NCBI GenBank assembly: GCA_019565575.1
Contig: CP067379.1
Location: forward strand, 2,232,001-2,296,000
Direction: 5' to 3'
From: Flavobacterium covae
GTDB taxonomy: Bacteria > Bacteroidota > Bacteroidia > Flavobacteriales > Flavobacteriaceae
Length of the DNA: 64,000 nt
Shown: in pieces, positions 30,012 to 39,032 of the stretch
Layout: every line of letters begins with the position of its first letter
How positions within the stretch are numbered: the stretch's first letter is position 1
Made by a program: the position numbers and the translations under genes
The notes under the pieces: generated by a model
Seen by the model: the letters and a program-made list of their open reading frames with translations, nothing else
Database searches by the model: none
Told to the model about the DNA's origin: nothing

Positions 30012-30042
30012 TTTGTTAATTAATTAATTATGTGTAATTTTG
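30012..30042 (+). promoter_or_regulatory. Promoter of rpsA
   Basis: A TTTG -33 box (30012-30015) and a TAATTTTG -7 box (30035-30042) are separated by 19 bases, the canonical Bacteroidetes arrangement. The leader to the start codon is about 115 bases, long enough for autogenous control by S1, though no specific structure is claimed. Confidence 0.8.
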
Positions 30043-30163
30043 CAAACCTTTTAGCGGTAGGTGTATCTAAAAGGAATTCAAGTAATTATATGTAAAACGC
30101 TTCTGTTTTTTACTGCTTAATGAAACACCGAAGAGACAGAATACAAATTTTAAAAATCAGATC

Positions 30164-31927
30164 ATGTCTGAAATTACAAAAGAACAAGAACAATTTTTAG
30201 CAGATTTTAACTGGCATAACTATGCTGAAGGTATTGACGCAGTAGATGCTAAAAATTTACAAGAGTTTGAAGATTTAGTAGCAAAAACCTTCATTTCTAC
30301 AGGTGCTGAAGAAGTAGTAGAAGGTGTTGTTGTTAGAATTACTGAAAGAGATGCAATCGTTGATATTAATGCAAAATCTGAAGGTGTTATTTCTTTAAAC
30401 GAGTTCCGTTATAATCCTAACTTAAAAGTAGGAGATAAAGTAGAAGTATTAATTGATATTCGTGAAGATAAATCAGGTCAATTAGTATTATCTCATAAAA
30501 AAGCTAGAACAATCAAAGCATGGGATAGAGTTATCGCTGCTAACGAGTCTGGTGAAATCGTTAATGGTTTCGTGAAATGCAGAACTAAAGGTGGTATGAT
30601 CGTTGATGTATTTGGTATTGAAGCTTTCTTACCAGGTTCTCAAATTGATGTGAAGCCTATCCGTGACTACGATCAGTATGTAAACAAAATGATGGAATTC
30701 AAAGTGGTAAAAATTAACCACGAATTCAAAAACGTTGTTGTTTCTCATAAAGCACTTATCGAAGCTGATATTGAAGTTCAGAAGAAAGAAATCATTGGTC
30801 AATTAGAAAAAGGTCAAGTATTAGAAGGTGTTGTTAAAAACATTACTTCTTACGGTGTATTCATTGACTTAGGAGGTGTAGATGGATTAATCCACATCAC
30901 TGACTTATCTTGGTCAAGAATCAACCATCCATCTGAAGTATTAGAATTAGACCAAAAATTAAACGTAGTTATCTTAGACTTTGATGATGAGAAAACTCGT
31001 ATCCAATTAGGTTTAAAACAATTAAACGCTCACCCTTGGGATGCTTTAGATGCTAACTTAAACGTTGGTGATAAAGTTAAAGGTAAAGTAGTTGTTTTAG
31101 CTGATTACGGTGCTTTCATCGAAGTGGCTGAAGGTGTTGAAGGTTTAATTCACGTTTCTGAAATGTCTTGGTCTACGCACTTACGTTCAGCTCAAGATTT
31201 CGTGAAAATTGGTGATGAAGTAGAGGCAGTTATCTTAACTTTAGATAGAGAAGAAAGAAAAATGTCTTTAGGTATCAAGCAATTAACAAATGATCCTTGG
31301 ACAGATATTACTGCTAAATATCCAGTAGGTTCTAAGCATACAGGAACAGTAAGAAACTTTACTAACTTTGGTATTTTCGTAGAATTAGAAGAAGGTATTG
31401 ATGGTTTAGTATATATTTCTGACTTATCATGGACTAAGAAAATCAAACACCCATCAGAATTTGTTAACGTAGGTGATAAATTAGATGTTGTTGTATTAGA
31501 ATTAGATGTTGATGCACGTAAATTGTCTTTAGGTCACAAACAAACTACTGCTAATCCATGGGATAAACACGAAGATGCTTTCGCTGTAGGTACAGTTCAC
31601 AACGGAACTATCTCTGAAATGGTTGACAAAGGTGCAACTGTAGATTTCGGTGATGATGTAGTTGCTTTCATTCCAACGCGTCATTTAGAAAAAGAAGATG
31701 GTAAAAAATTGAAAAAAGGTGATACAGCTGACTTCAAAGTAATTGAATTCAACAAAGAATTCAAAAGAGTAGTAGCGTCTCACACAGCTATCTTCCGTGA
31801 AGAAGAAGAAAAAGTAGTTAAAGAAGCTGAAACTAAAACTACTTCTACTCAAGCTGAGAAATCAACTTTAGGTGATATCGACGCTTTAGCTGAATTAAAA
31901 GCTAAAATGGAAAGAGGAGAGAAATAA
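30164..31927 (+). CDS. rpsA: 30S ribosomal protein S1
   Basis: The 587-residue protein has six S1 RNA-binding domains, starting near residues 46, 130, 218, 302, 390 and 475. Clear examples are GVVKNITSYGVFIDLGGVDG, GKVVVLADYGAFIEVAEGVE and GTVRNFTNFGIFVELEEGID. S1 helps load mRNAs on the small subunit, which matters in a genome with few Shine-Dalgarno sites. Codon use looks biased toward a small set (for example GGT, GTA, TTA), consistent with high expression. It has its own promoter and terminator. Confidence 0.97.
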   Translation: MSEITKEQEQFLADFNWHNYAEGIDAVDAKNLQEFEDLVAKTFISTGAEEVVEGVVVRITERDAIVDINAKSEGVISLNEFRYNPNLKVGDKVEVLIDIREDKSGQLVLSHKKARTIKAWDRVIAANESGEIVNGFVKCRTKGGMIVDVFGIEAFLPGSQIDVKPIRDYDQYVNKMMEFKVVKINHEFKNVVVSHKALIEADIEVQKKEIIGQLEKGQVLEGVVKNITSYGVFIDLGGVDGLIHITDLSWSRINHPSEVLELDQKLNVVILDFDDEKTRIQLGLKQLNAHPWDALDANLNVGDKVKGKVVVLADYGAFIEVAEGVEGLIHVSEMSWSTHLRSAQDFVKIGDEVEAVILTLDREERKMSLGIKQLTNDPWTDITAKYPVGSKHTGTVRNFTNFGIFVELEEGIDGLVYISDLSWTKKIKHPSEFVNVGDKLDVVVLELDVDARKLSLGHKQTTANPWDKHEDAFAVGTVHNGTISEMVDKGATVDFGDDVVAFIPTRHLEKEDGKKLKKGDTADFKVIEFNKEFKRVVASHTAIFREEEEKVVKEAETKTTSTQAEKSTLGDIDALAELKAKMERGEK

Positions 31928-31950
31928 TCTTTGATTTCTTTATATAATTA

Positions 31951-31977
31951 AGCCCCGCAATTGCGGGGTTTTTTTAT
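31951..31977 (+). terminator. Intrinsic terminator of rpsA
   Basis: AGCCCCGCAATTGCGGGGTT, followed by a T run, is a GC-rich hairpin 24 bases after the stop. Confidence 0.9.
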
Positions 31978-31982
31978 TTTTG
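31975..31982 (+). promoter_or_regulatory. Possible -7 box of the LRR protein gene
   Basis: TATTTTTG matches TAnnTTTG and overlaps the T-tract of the rpsA terminator, 20 bases before the start. No -33 box is obvious. Confidence 0.45.
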
Positions 31983-32001
31983 CACCACTAAAATTCTAAA
32001 A

Positions 32002-34811
32002 ATGAAGAAATTCTACTTTTTATTTATTGCTTTCTGCTTTTTTACAGGTGTTAATGCGCAGATTATAAACATACCAGATGCTAATTTTAAGCAGAAGTTG
32101 TTGGCTGCTAGTTCAAGTAATACAATTGCATCAACAGAAGAACCAATTTATATCGCAGCTTATCAAAGCTGGATTCCTTCTTCCTATGAACGAATTGATA
32201 CTAATTATGATGGAGCTATTGATATGAACGAAGCACGAGCAGTAAAATGGTTAGATATTTCAAAAGCATCTATTGTAGATTTAACTGGAATTGAGAATTT
32301 TACTAGTTTGGTTTATTTGCGATGTAGGTTAAATCAATTAACAAATTTAAATGTTTCAACTTTAAAAAAATTGAAATATTTAAATTGTAATTCTAATAGA
32401 TTAAAGAATATAAATGTTTCCGGATTGAATAATTTGGAGATACTAATTTGTTCGTATAATCAACTTTCAACATTAGATGTATCGAATTTAATTAACTTAG
32501 AAATAATGCATTGCGAATACAATAAATTAACTTCTATTAATCTAGACGGAATAGGAAATATGGATTCAATCGATTGTTATAATAATCAATTTACGACATT
32601 AGATTTAACAGGAGTAACTGATATTTTGTATTTAAATTGTGCTTCAAATAATCTGTCAACATTAGATTTGAGTATGTTAAATACACTTCGCAATTTAATT
32701 TGTTCTAATAATCATATTTCATCATTAAATTTAAACGGATTAAGTCTAGATAAATTAAATTATTCAGCAAATAATCTTACTTCTGTAGATATAAATAATT
32801 TTACGAATATCAAAAGTTTGTTCCTTTCATCAAACCATTTATCGTCAATAGATTTAAATAATTTTATCAATGTTGAAACTTTAGATATTTCATCCAATCA
32901 ATTATCGTCAATAGATTTAAGTGCTAATATTGCTTTGTCAAGCTTATTTTGTGGTGGTAATCAATTAACGAATCTTGATTTAAATAATAATTTATCATTA
33001 ACTACTTTAAATTGCAGTAATAATCAATTGACAAACCTTGATTTAAATAATAATGTATCATTAGCTTCTTTAAATTGCAGTAATAATCAATTGACGAATC
33101 TTTTTTGAATAAAAATGTATTGTTGCGTGATTTGAATTGTAGTGCTAATCAATTAAAAAGTTTGGAACTTGCTGATAATTATAAATTATACTCCTTATAT
33201 TGTAGTTACAATCAATTGTCAACTTTGGATTTTAATAGAAATTATTATTTAAATACATTTGATGTTAGTTATAATAAATTAACAAGTTTATATATTAAAA
33301 ATGGTAATCCTGATTTAAGGATTAGTGGTTTTAATGGTAATCCAAATTTAAATTACATATGCGCTGATGATGTTTATGTTGATGGATTTAGAGCAATGAT
33401 TAATTATTACGGTTATCAAAATTGCCATGTAAATTCATATTGTTCATTTACTCCTGGTGGAACTTTTTACACAATAAATGGCCAAACTAAGTTAGATGTT
33501 GATAATAATGGTTGTGAAGCTTCTGATTTAAATTTAGCAAATTTAAAATTCAATATTTCAAATGGAACAATTACTGGTAGTTTCATTTCTAATGCTACTG
33601 GAAATTATTCAATTCCTGTACAAGCAGGAACACATACAATTACTCCAGTTATAGAAAACTCAACATATTTTAACGTTTCTCCAGCAAGTACTACTGTGAC
33701 TTTCCCAACACAAACTAGTCCTTTCACTCAGGATTTTTGCATAACTCCTAATGGAACACATTCTGATGTAGAAGTTTCAGCCATCCCTGTCGAAGCTGCA
33801 AGACCTGGTTTTGATGCTAAGTATAAAATCATTTATAAAAATAAAGGAAATGTAGTTGCAAATGGCAATGTAAATTTAACTTTTGATGATGCTAAAATGG
33901 ATTATGTTTCTTCAAGTCCAGTTTTCAATAGTCAATCTACTAACCAATTTACTTGGAATTATAGCAATTTGCAACCATTTGAAACCAGAACGATTGATTT
34001 AGTTTTCAATATGAATTCTCCCATGGAAACTCCAGCAGTAAATGGTGGTGATGTTTTAATTTATACTGCAACTATTACATCTGCGAATACTGATGAATTA
34101 CCTAGCGATAATACATTTACCTTAAATCAAACTGTTGTTAATTCATTTGATCCAAATGATATCACTTGCTTAGAAGGGGCAAAAGTATCAACATCTAAAA
34201 TTGGTGATTATGTGCATTATATGATTCGTTTTGAAAATACAGGTAGTGCAAATGCAACAAATATTGTGGTGAAAGATGTGGTGGATAATGCTAAATATGA
34301 TGTAAACTCAATCATTCCAATCAAAGGAAGTCATAATTTTTACACGAGAATCAATGGGGATAAAGTAGAATTTATTTTTGAAAACATCAATCTTCCTTTT
34401 GACGATGCAACCAATGATGGCTATGTGTCTTTCAAAATAAAAACTAAAGCATCCTTAGTTGTAGGTGATACTTTTTCTAAAAACGCCAATATTTATTTTG
34501 ATTACAATTTCCCAATTACCACAAATACGGCTACGACAACTATTGCTGCTTTAGCTAATCAGGATTTTGAGTTTGAAACTTATTTTAATTTGTATCCAAA
34601 TCCTGCTTCTTCGAATGTAACTCTAGAAATAAAATCTGATATTGAACTGTATTCGGTTCAAGTTTATAATACTCTTGGACAATTAGTATTAGTAGTTCCT
34701 AATGCTAAAAATGTCAAAAATGTTGATGTTTCTGGTTTGACTTCGGGTAATTATTTTATCAAAATTAACTCTGATAAAGGAACAAGTCATACGAAGTTTG
34801 TAAAGCAATAA
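32002..34811 (+). CDS. Secreted leucine-rich-repeat protein with type IX sorting domain (one frameshift)
   Basis: Bridging one break gives about 936 residues. A signal peptide (MKKFYFLFIAFCFFTGVNAQ) is followed by IPDANFKQKLL, an EF-hand-like loop DTNYDGAIDMNEA (about 75-87) and about 16 repeats of the CNSNRLKNINVSGLNNLEIL / CSNNQLTNLDLNNN type (about 100-430). Next come beta-sandwich domains with DUF11-like KIGDYVHYMIRFENTGSANA, and finally a type A sorting domain (YPNPASSNVTLEI, GLTSGNYFIKI, ending HTKFVKQ). It is probably exported through the type IX system and surface-attached. One T appears missing at 33101-33106. Function may be adhesion, by analogy only. Confidence 0.85.
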
Positions 34812-34832
34812 CAAGCTTAAAAAGATTTTAAG

Positions 34833-34878
34833 CCACGAATTCACGAAGTGTACGCTTGTTGTGAATTCGTGGTTTTGC
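34833..34878 (+). terminator. Intrinsic terminator of the LRR protein gene
   Basis: CCACGAATTCAC pairs with GTGAATTCGTGG across 16 bases, then a T-rich tract. Confidence 0.8.
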
Positions 34879-34986
34879 TTTTTGAAAGCTTTCTTTTACT
34901 TTTTATGTGTTTCAATTTCTTAAGGGACTTATATGGTTTAATAAAATAAAAAGCATAAATTTACACTCCAAACGAAATAACACAAT

Positions 34987-35523
34987 ATGAGTCATAAAAC
35001 GCTCCTTACTTCTAAAGAAGTAAATATTATACTGCATCGTTTGGCTTGTCAGCTTATCGAGAACCATCTCGATTTTTCTCAAACCGTTTTAATCGGTATT
35101 CAGCCCAGAGGAACTTATTTAGCGAAACGTTTGGTTCAAGTACTTGAACAAGAATATCAAGTGAAAAATATTCCCTTAGGATTCTTAGATATTACTTTTT
35201 TCCGTGACGATTTTCGTCGTGGCGAAACTTTGGAAGCTAACAAAACACAAATCGATTTCTTGATTGAAGGCAAAAAAGTCATTTTTATCGACGATGTTTT
35301 GTATACTGGTAGAAGTATCAATGCCGCTCTACAAGCGATGCAATCTTTTGGTCGCCCTGTAGAGGTGGAATTGTTAGTGTTGATAGACCGTCGTTTTAGT
35401 CGTCATTTGCCCATACAGCCTGATTATAGAGGTCGTCAAGTAGATGCGATTAATAATGAAAAAGTAGTAGTAAAGTGGCAAGAAATCCACGGAGAAGATT
35501 CAGTTGAAATAATTACCAAATAA
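34987..35523 (+). CDS. pyrR: Bifunctional pyr regulator / uracil phosphoribosyltransferase PyrR
   Basis: The 178-residue phosphoribosyltransferase-fold protein has GIQPRGTYLAKRL (about 37-49), LGFLDITFFRDDFRR (about 60-74) and the PRPP loop VIFIDDVLYTGRSINAAL (about 97-114). In Firmicutes PyrR binds pyr mRNA to control attenuation and also makes UMP from uracil. I see no obvious PyrR-binding leader here, so only the enzymatic assignment is firm. It is immediately followed by pyrB with a 1-base gap, supporting a role in pyrimidine metabolism. Confidence 0.93.
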   Translation: MSHKTLLTSKEVNIILHRLACQLIENHLDFSQTVLIGIQPRGTYLAKRLVQVLEQEYQVKNIPLGFLDITFFRDDFRRGETLEANKTQIDFLIEGKKVIFIDDVLYTGRSINAALQAMQSFGRPVEVELLVLIDRRFSRHLPIQPDYRGRQVDAINNEKVVVKWQEIHGEDSVEIITK

Positions 35524-35524
35524 A

Positions 35525-36451
35525 ATGAAGGAGTTAAGTGTAAATCACCTTTTAGGAATAAAATATATTACGGAAGAAGATATTCAGTTGATTTTTGAAA
35601 CAGCTGACCATTTTAAAGAAGTGATTAATCGTCCGATAAAAAAAGTGCCTTCGTTACGTGATATTACGATAGCCAATATCTTTTTTGAAAATAGTACGCG
35701 CACCAAGCTTTCTTTTGAATTAGCCCAAAAAAGATTATCGGCTGATGTGGTAAATTTTGCAGCTTCGAGTTCATCGGTAACCAAAGGGGAAACGCTGATT
35801 GATACGGTGAATAATATTTTAGCTATGAAAGTAGATATGGTGGTGATGCGTCATTCTTCTCCTGGAGCAGCTGTTTTTTTGTCTAAAAATGTAAAAGCAA
35901 GTATTGTAAATGCCGGTGATGGGGCGCATGAGCATCCTACACAAGCCTTGTTAGATGCTTACACAATTCGTGAGCGTTTAGGAGATGTTGCGGGCAAAAA
36001 AGTAGTGATTGTAGGGGATATTCTGCATTCGCGTGTGGCATTGTCTAATATCTATTCTTTACAAAAATTAGGAGCGCAAGTGAAGGTTTGTGGGCCAAAC
36101 ACTTTAATCCCACGATACATTCGTGAATTAGGAGTAGAGGTGGAACCAAATTTAAGAAAAGCATTAGAATGGTGCGATGTGGCTAATATGTTGCGTGTAC
36201 AAAACGAACGTTTGGATATTAGTTATTTTCCTTCGACTCGTGAGTATAGTATGCAATATGGTGTGAATAAAGAGTTTTTAGATGATCTGAATAAAGAAAT
36301 AATAATTATGCACCCAGGGCCAATTAATAGGGGAGTTGAAATTACCAGCGATGTAGCTGATTCTAAACAATCAGTTATTTTAAATCAGGTTGAAAATGGA
36401 GTAGCAGTTCGTATGGCGGTGATTTATTTATTAGCATCAAAGATTAAATAA
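35525..36451 (+). CDS. pyrB: Aspartate carbamoyltransferase catalytic subunit
   Basis: The 308-residue enzyme condenses carbamoyl phosphate with aspartate, the committed step of UMP synthesis. Signatures are the carbamoyl-phosphate loop FFENSTRTKLSFELA (about 53-67), SSSVTKGETLIDT (about 78-90), VMRHSSPGAA and GDGAHEHPTQALLDAYTI (about 131-148). HPGPINRGVEI near residue 260 is also typical. Length matches catalytic chains; no regulatory-subunit gene is seen here. It is cotranscribed with pyrR. Confidence 0.97.
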   Translation: MKELSVNHLLGIKYITEEDIQLIFETADHFKEVINRPIKKVPSLRDITIANIFFENSTRTKLSFELAQKRLSADVVNFAASSSSVTKGETLIDTVNNILAMKVDMVVMRHSSPGAAVFLSKNVKASIVNAGDGAHEHPTQALLDAYTIRERLGDVAGKKVVIVGDILHSRVALSNIYSLQKLGAQVKVCGPNTLIPRYIRELGVEVEPNLRKALEWCDVANMLRVQNERLDISYFPSTREYSMQYGVNKEFLDDLNKEIIIMHPGPINRGVEITSDVADSKQSVILNQVENGVAVRMAVIYLLASKIK

Positions 36452-36510
36452 AATAGATTATCATTTTAATTTAATAAATGAATGTTTAATTTAGCAAATA
36501 AAAAATAGCA

Positions 36511-36844
36511 ATGAAAGTTGATCATAAAGGCCATACTACCATTATAAAAGATACAGAAGGAAATTCTGATATTTTTCTACAAAAATTAATAAGTCAATAT
36601 AATTCCTTTAAAAATTCTAATTTAATTATTGATATTACACATGATCAATCATTTGATTTAGAAGCTATTAGTTCTTTTGTGGAATTGTCAGATAAGCATA
36701 GGGTACTAAAAAAATCTTTTGTATTAGTAGCTGGAAGGAATTGACTTTAATGAAATTCCAGATACTATTTTGGTGGTTCCTACCTTGTTAGAAGCACATG
36801 ATATAATTGAAATGGAAGAAATAGAACGTGATTTAGGATTTTAA
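36511..36844 (+). CDS. Small conserved flavobacterial protein, possibly STAS-like (one frameshift)
   Basis: Bridging one break gives about 110 residues. MKVDHKGHTTIIKDTEGNSD begins the protein; ILVVPTLLEAHDIIEMEEIE and RDLGF end it. I recall close relatives in Flavobacterium, often beside ribonuclease Z or pyrimidine genes. The alternating strand-helix pattern (LIIDITHDQSFDLEAISSF) suggests a STAS-like fold, which is inference. The break is an extra G in CTGGAAG at 36731-36737. It lies 60 bases after pyrB. Confidence 0.6.
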
Positions 36845-37217
36845 TTCTATATAGAGCAAATTTTTTTTGAAATTAAATAAATTTCTGGTTTAACTTAGTT
36901 CGGTTACTTTTGTTTTTTTAAAATATTTAAATAAGAATGAGGCAAATAAATTATATGATATTTCTTATGTAGATTGTGTGCTGTTAGGAGGATGTTAAAC
37001 TAAATGATGATTTTTTTCTTTTAAGGAATTTTTTTTGATTAAGAATTAGGGTTCTGGTAATTGAGGATAGAGGGAGGTATTCTTGTCTGGGACAGCTAGA
37101 GAGGTAGATGTTTGATAATAAAATATACTTTGTTTTTTATGAATTTCCAGATTTATACTAAAATTATGTATTTACTTTTTATTTTGATAATAAATAAGAT
37201 CTGTTATTTATAATTAA

Positions 37218-37520
37218 TGATAATACTATTTTTTTAACCTCGAGACTGTCCAAAAAGTTCGAAATCATTTCGACCAAAGGGAGAAATCACATACTATTGA
37301 TTAAGAGACTCCTCCTTACGTAGGAGTGACAAATTATATGTTGATTTAGGTATTATCCAACAAAAGTAATAAAAATTAGTGTTGGTTCTCGATGCACTTC
37401 GCGCTGGAACTAACGATGATTCCAATCATATACTCAACCGTTTGTTCGAGTTGTTTTAAAATAAAAAAGAGATCGAGAATTTTACTTTTTAATCCAGTAT
37501 ATTTTAAGTTTAAATGGTGT
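37218..37520. mobile_element. Long inverted-repeat element (MITE-like), copy 4
   Basis: It shares the left inner part (GAGACTGTCCAAAAAGTTCG, CGACCAAAGGGAGAAATCAC) and the full right part (GATCGAGAATTTTACTTTTT, AAGTTTAAATGGTGTAA) with copies 2 and 5. The outer left arm is eroded: only the TAATACTATTTTTTTAACC stretch remains. Confidence 0.65.
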
Positions 37521-37600
37521 AAGTTTGATTCAATATTTTAGAAGAAGTATTAAATGATAAAGATTTCTGAAAAGAATCGAGTGAATTTGTATATAAAGAA

Positions 37601-37632
37601 AAAGGGGTCAAAATTTTTTGAACCCTTTTCTA
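37601..37632 (-). terminator. Intrinsic terminator of the acidic-protein gene
   Basis: On the minus strand AAAAGGGTTC pairs imperfectly with GACCCCTTTT around an A/T loop, ending in a T run. Confidence 0.7.
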
Positions 37633-37635
37633 TTA

Positions 37636-38004
37636 TTATTCTTCGTCTTCTTCGTCTTCTTCGTCTTCTTCGTCTTCAGAATCTTCCTCATCAGATGAGT
37701 CTTCTTTTTCTTCATCAGATGCTGCATCAGAATCAATTTCTAAGTCTTTTAATGCGTCTAATGTATCATCACCATCGATATCGTCATCGTCATCAAAGTT
37801 CACAATTCGATCAGCTAGTTTAGTGCTTACTTTTACTAAATAAATAGTATCTTCAGTTCTAACTTCAACAGCTTCAATTGTTTCATTTTTAGCATTTTTA
37901 AAACGAATGATGTCAGAATCATCATAACCTTCAGGGAATTTTTCTACTAAAAGGTTTAAAATTTCACTCGTAAGTTTTGAATAATCTACAATAACTCTTT
38001 TCAT
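37636..38004 (-). CDS. Conserved protein with long acidic tail
   Basis: The 122-residue protein has a compact N-terminal domain (about 1-70: MKRVIVDYSKLTSEILNLLV, FPEGYDDSDIIRF, KNETIEAVEVRTEDTIYLVK). A C-terminal tail of about 50 residues is almost only Asp, Glu and Ser, ending in a repeated E-D-E-E-D run. The tail DNA is a GAA/GAC-rich tandem repeat. The function is unknown; acidic tails often bind basic proteins or nucleic-acid-binding partners. It lies 19 bases downstream of the deoxyhypusine-synthase-like gene and is likely the last gene of the speA operon. Confidence 0.75.
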   Translation of the reverse strand: MKRVIVDYSKLTSEILNLLVEKFPEGYDDSDIIRFKNAKNETIEAVEVRTEDTIYLVKVSTKLADRIVNFDDDDDIDGDDTLDALKDLEIDSDAASDEEKEDSSDEEDSEDEEDEEDEEDEE

Positions 38005-38023
38005 AAATTGGGGGTAATCTTTT

Positions 38024-38998
38024 TTATTGACCTAAAACGTATGCGAAAATTAGTGGAGCAACAATAGTTGCGTCAGATTCAACAATGAATTTTGGAGTCG
38101 TAATATCTAATTTACCCCAAGTAATTTTTTCATTAGGAACAGCACCAGAATAAGAACCGTAACTAGTAGTTGAGTCTGAAATTTGACAGAAATAACTCCA
38201 GAAAGGAACGTCGTGCATTTCCATATCTTGGTATAACATAGGAACAACACAAATAGGGAAATCACCTGCAATACCACCTCCTATTTGGAAAAATCCTATT
38301 CCTTTTCCTTCGCAGTTTTTAGTGTACCAATCAGCTAACCACATCATGTATTCTACACCGCTTTTCATGGTAGTTGCTTGAAATTCTCCTTTAATGCAAT
38401 AAGAAGCAAAGATGTTGCCCATTGTACTGTCTTCCCATCCTGGTACTACTATTGGTAAGTTTTTTTCAGCAGCTGCCACCATCCAAGAATCTTTTGGATC
38501 AATTTCATAATATTGTTCTAATACACCAGAATTAATCATTTGGTACATGAACTCATGAGGGAAATATCTTTCGCCTGATTTATCTGCTTTGTTCCAAATA
38601 TCAAATAAATGTGATTGTAAACGACGGAATGCTTCTTCTTCAGGGATGCAGGTATCTGTTACACGGTTGTAGTGATTTTCTAATAGATCCCATTCTTCTT
38701 GTGGTGATAGATCTCGGTAATTGGGCACTCTTTTATATGAATTATGAGCAACAAGGTTCATAATATCTTCTTCTAAGTTAGCACCAGTACATGAAATGAT
38801 GTGTACTTTGTCTTGACGAATCATTTCTGCTAATGATTTGCCTAATTCAGCAGTACTCATAGCTCCTGCTAAAGTAATCATCATCTTACCATTGTCTAAC
38901 AAATGTTCTTCATATCCTTTGGCTGCATCTACTAAGGCTGCTGCATTGAAATGAAGATAATGTTTTTCAATAAATTGACTAATAGGTCCTTTACTCAT
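38024..38998 (-). CDS. Deoxyhypusine-synthase-like enzyme (polyamine metabolism)
   Basis: The 324-residue protein has DHS-family signatures: ITLAGAMSTAELGKSLAEMI (NAD-binding, about 41-60), ISCTGANLEEDIMNLV (about 68-83), PGWEDSTMGNIF (about 189-200) and GGGIAGDFPICV (about 239-250). KITWGKLDI (Lys about 298) corresponds to the WGK lysine that forms the covalent intermediate in eukaryotic deoxyhypusine synthase. Bacteria lack eIF5A, so bacterial members act on small polyamines, for example as homospermidine-type synthases. The exact product here is unknown. It lies 34 bases downstream of speA. Confidence 0.85.
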   Translation of the reverse strand: MSKGPISQFIEKHYLHFNAAALVDAAKGYEEHLLDNGKMMITLAGAMSTAELGKSLAEMIRQDKVHIISCTGANLEEDIMNLVAHNSYKRVPNYRDLSPQEEWDLLENHYNRVTDTCIPEEEAFRRLQSHLFDIWNKADKSGERYFPHEFMYQMINSGVLEQYYEIDPKDSWMVAAAEKNLPIVVPGWEDSTMGNIFASYCIKGEFQATTMKSGVEYMMWLADWYTKNCEGKGIGFFQIGGGIAGDFPICVVPMLYQDMEMHDVPFWSYFCQISDSTTSYGSYSGAVPNEKITWGKLDITTPKFIVESDATIVAPLIFAYVLGQ

Positions 38999-39032
38999 TT
39001 TTATTTATTGTTTGTGTTTGTATTTTTTGTGA

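Larger units (their letters stand above)
36845..37635. other. Long intergenic stretch between convergent genes with a repeat element
   Basis: I find no gene. The stretch holds the inverted-repeat element at 37218-37520 and the terminator at 37601-37632. The plus-strand frame at 37554-37823 is a shadow of the acidic protein gene. Confidence 0.65.

Noticed and set aside
34880..34986. PyrR-dependent attenuator upstream of pyrR-pyrB
   Set aside because: I see no anti-terminator/terminator pair or conserved PyrR-binding loop in the short leader.
37554..37823. Plus-strand frame rich in His/Arg/Leu
   Set aside because: It is the antisense shadow of the acidic-tail gene; the low-complexity composition follows from the GAA/GAC repeat.
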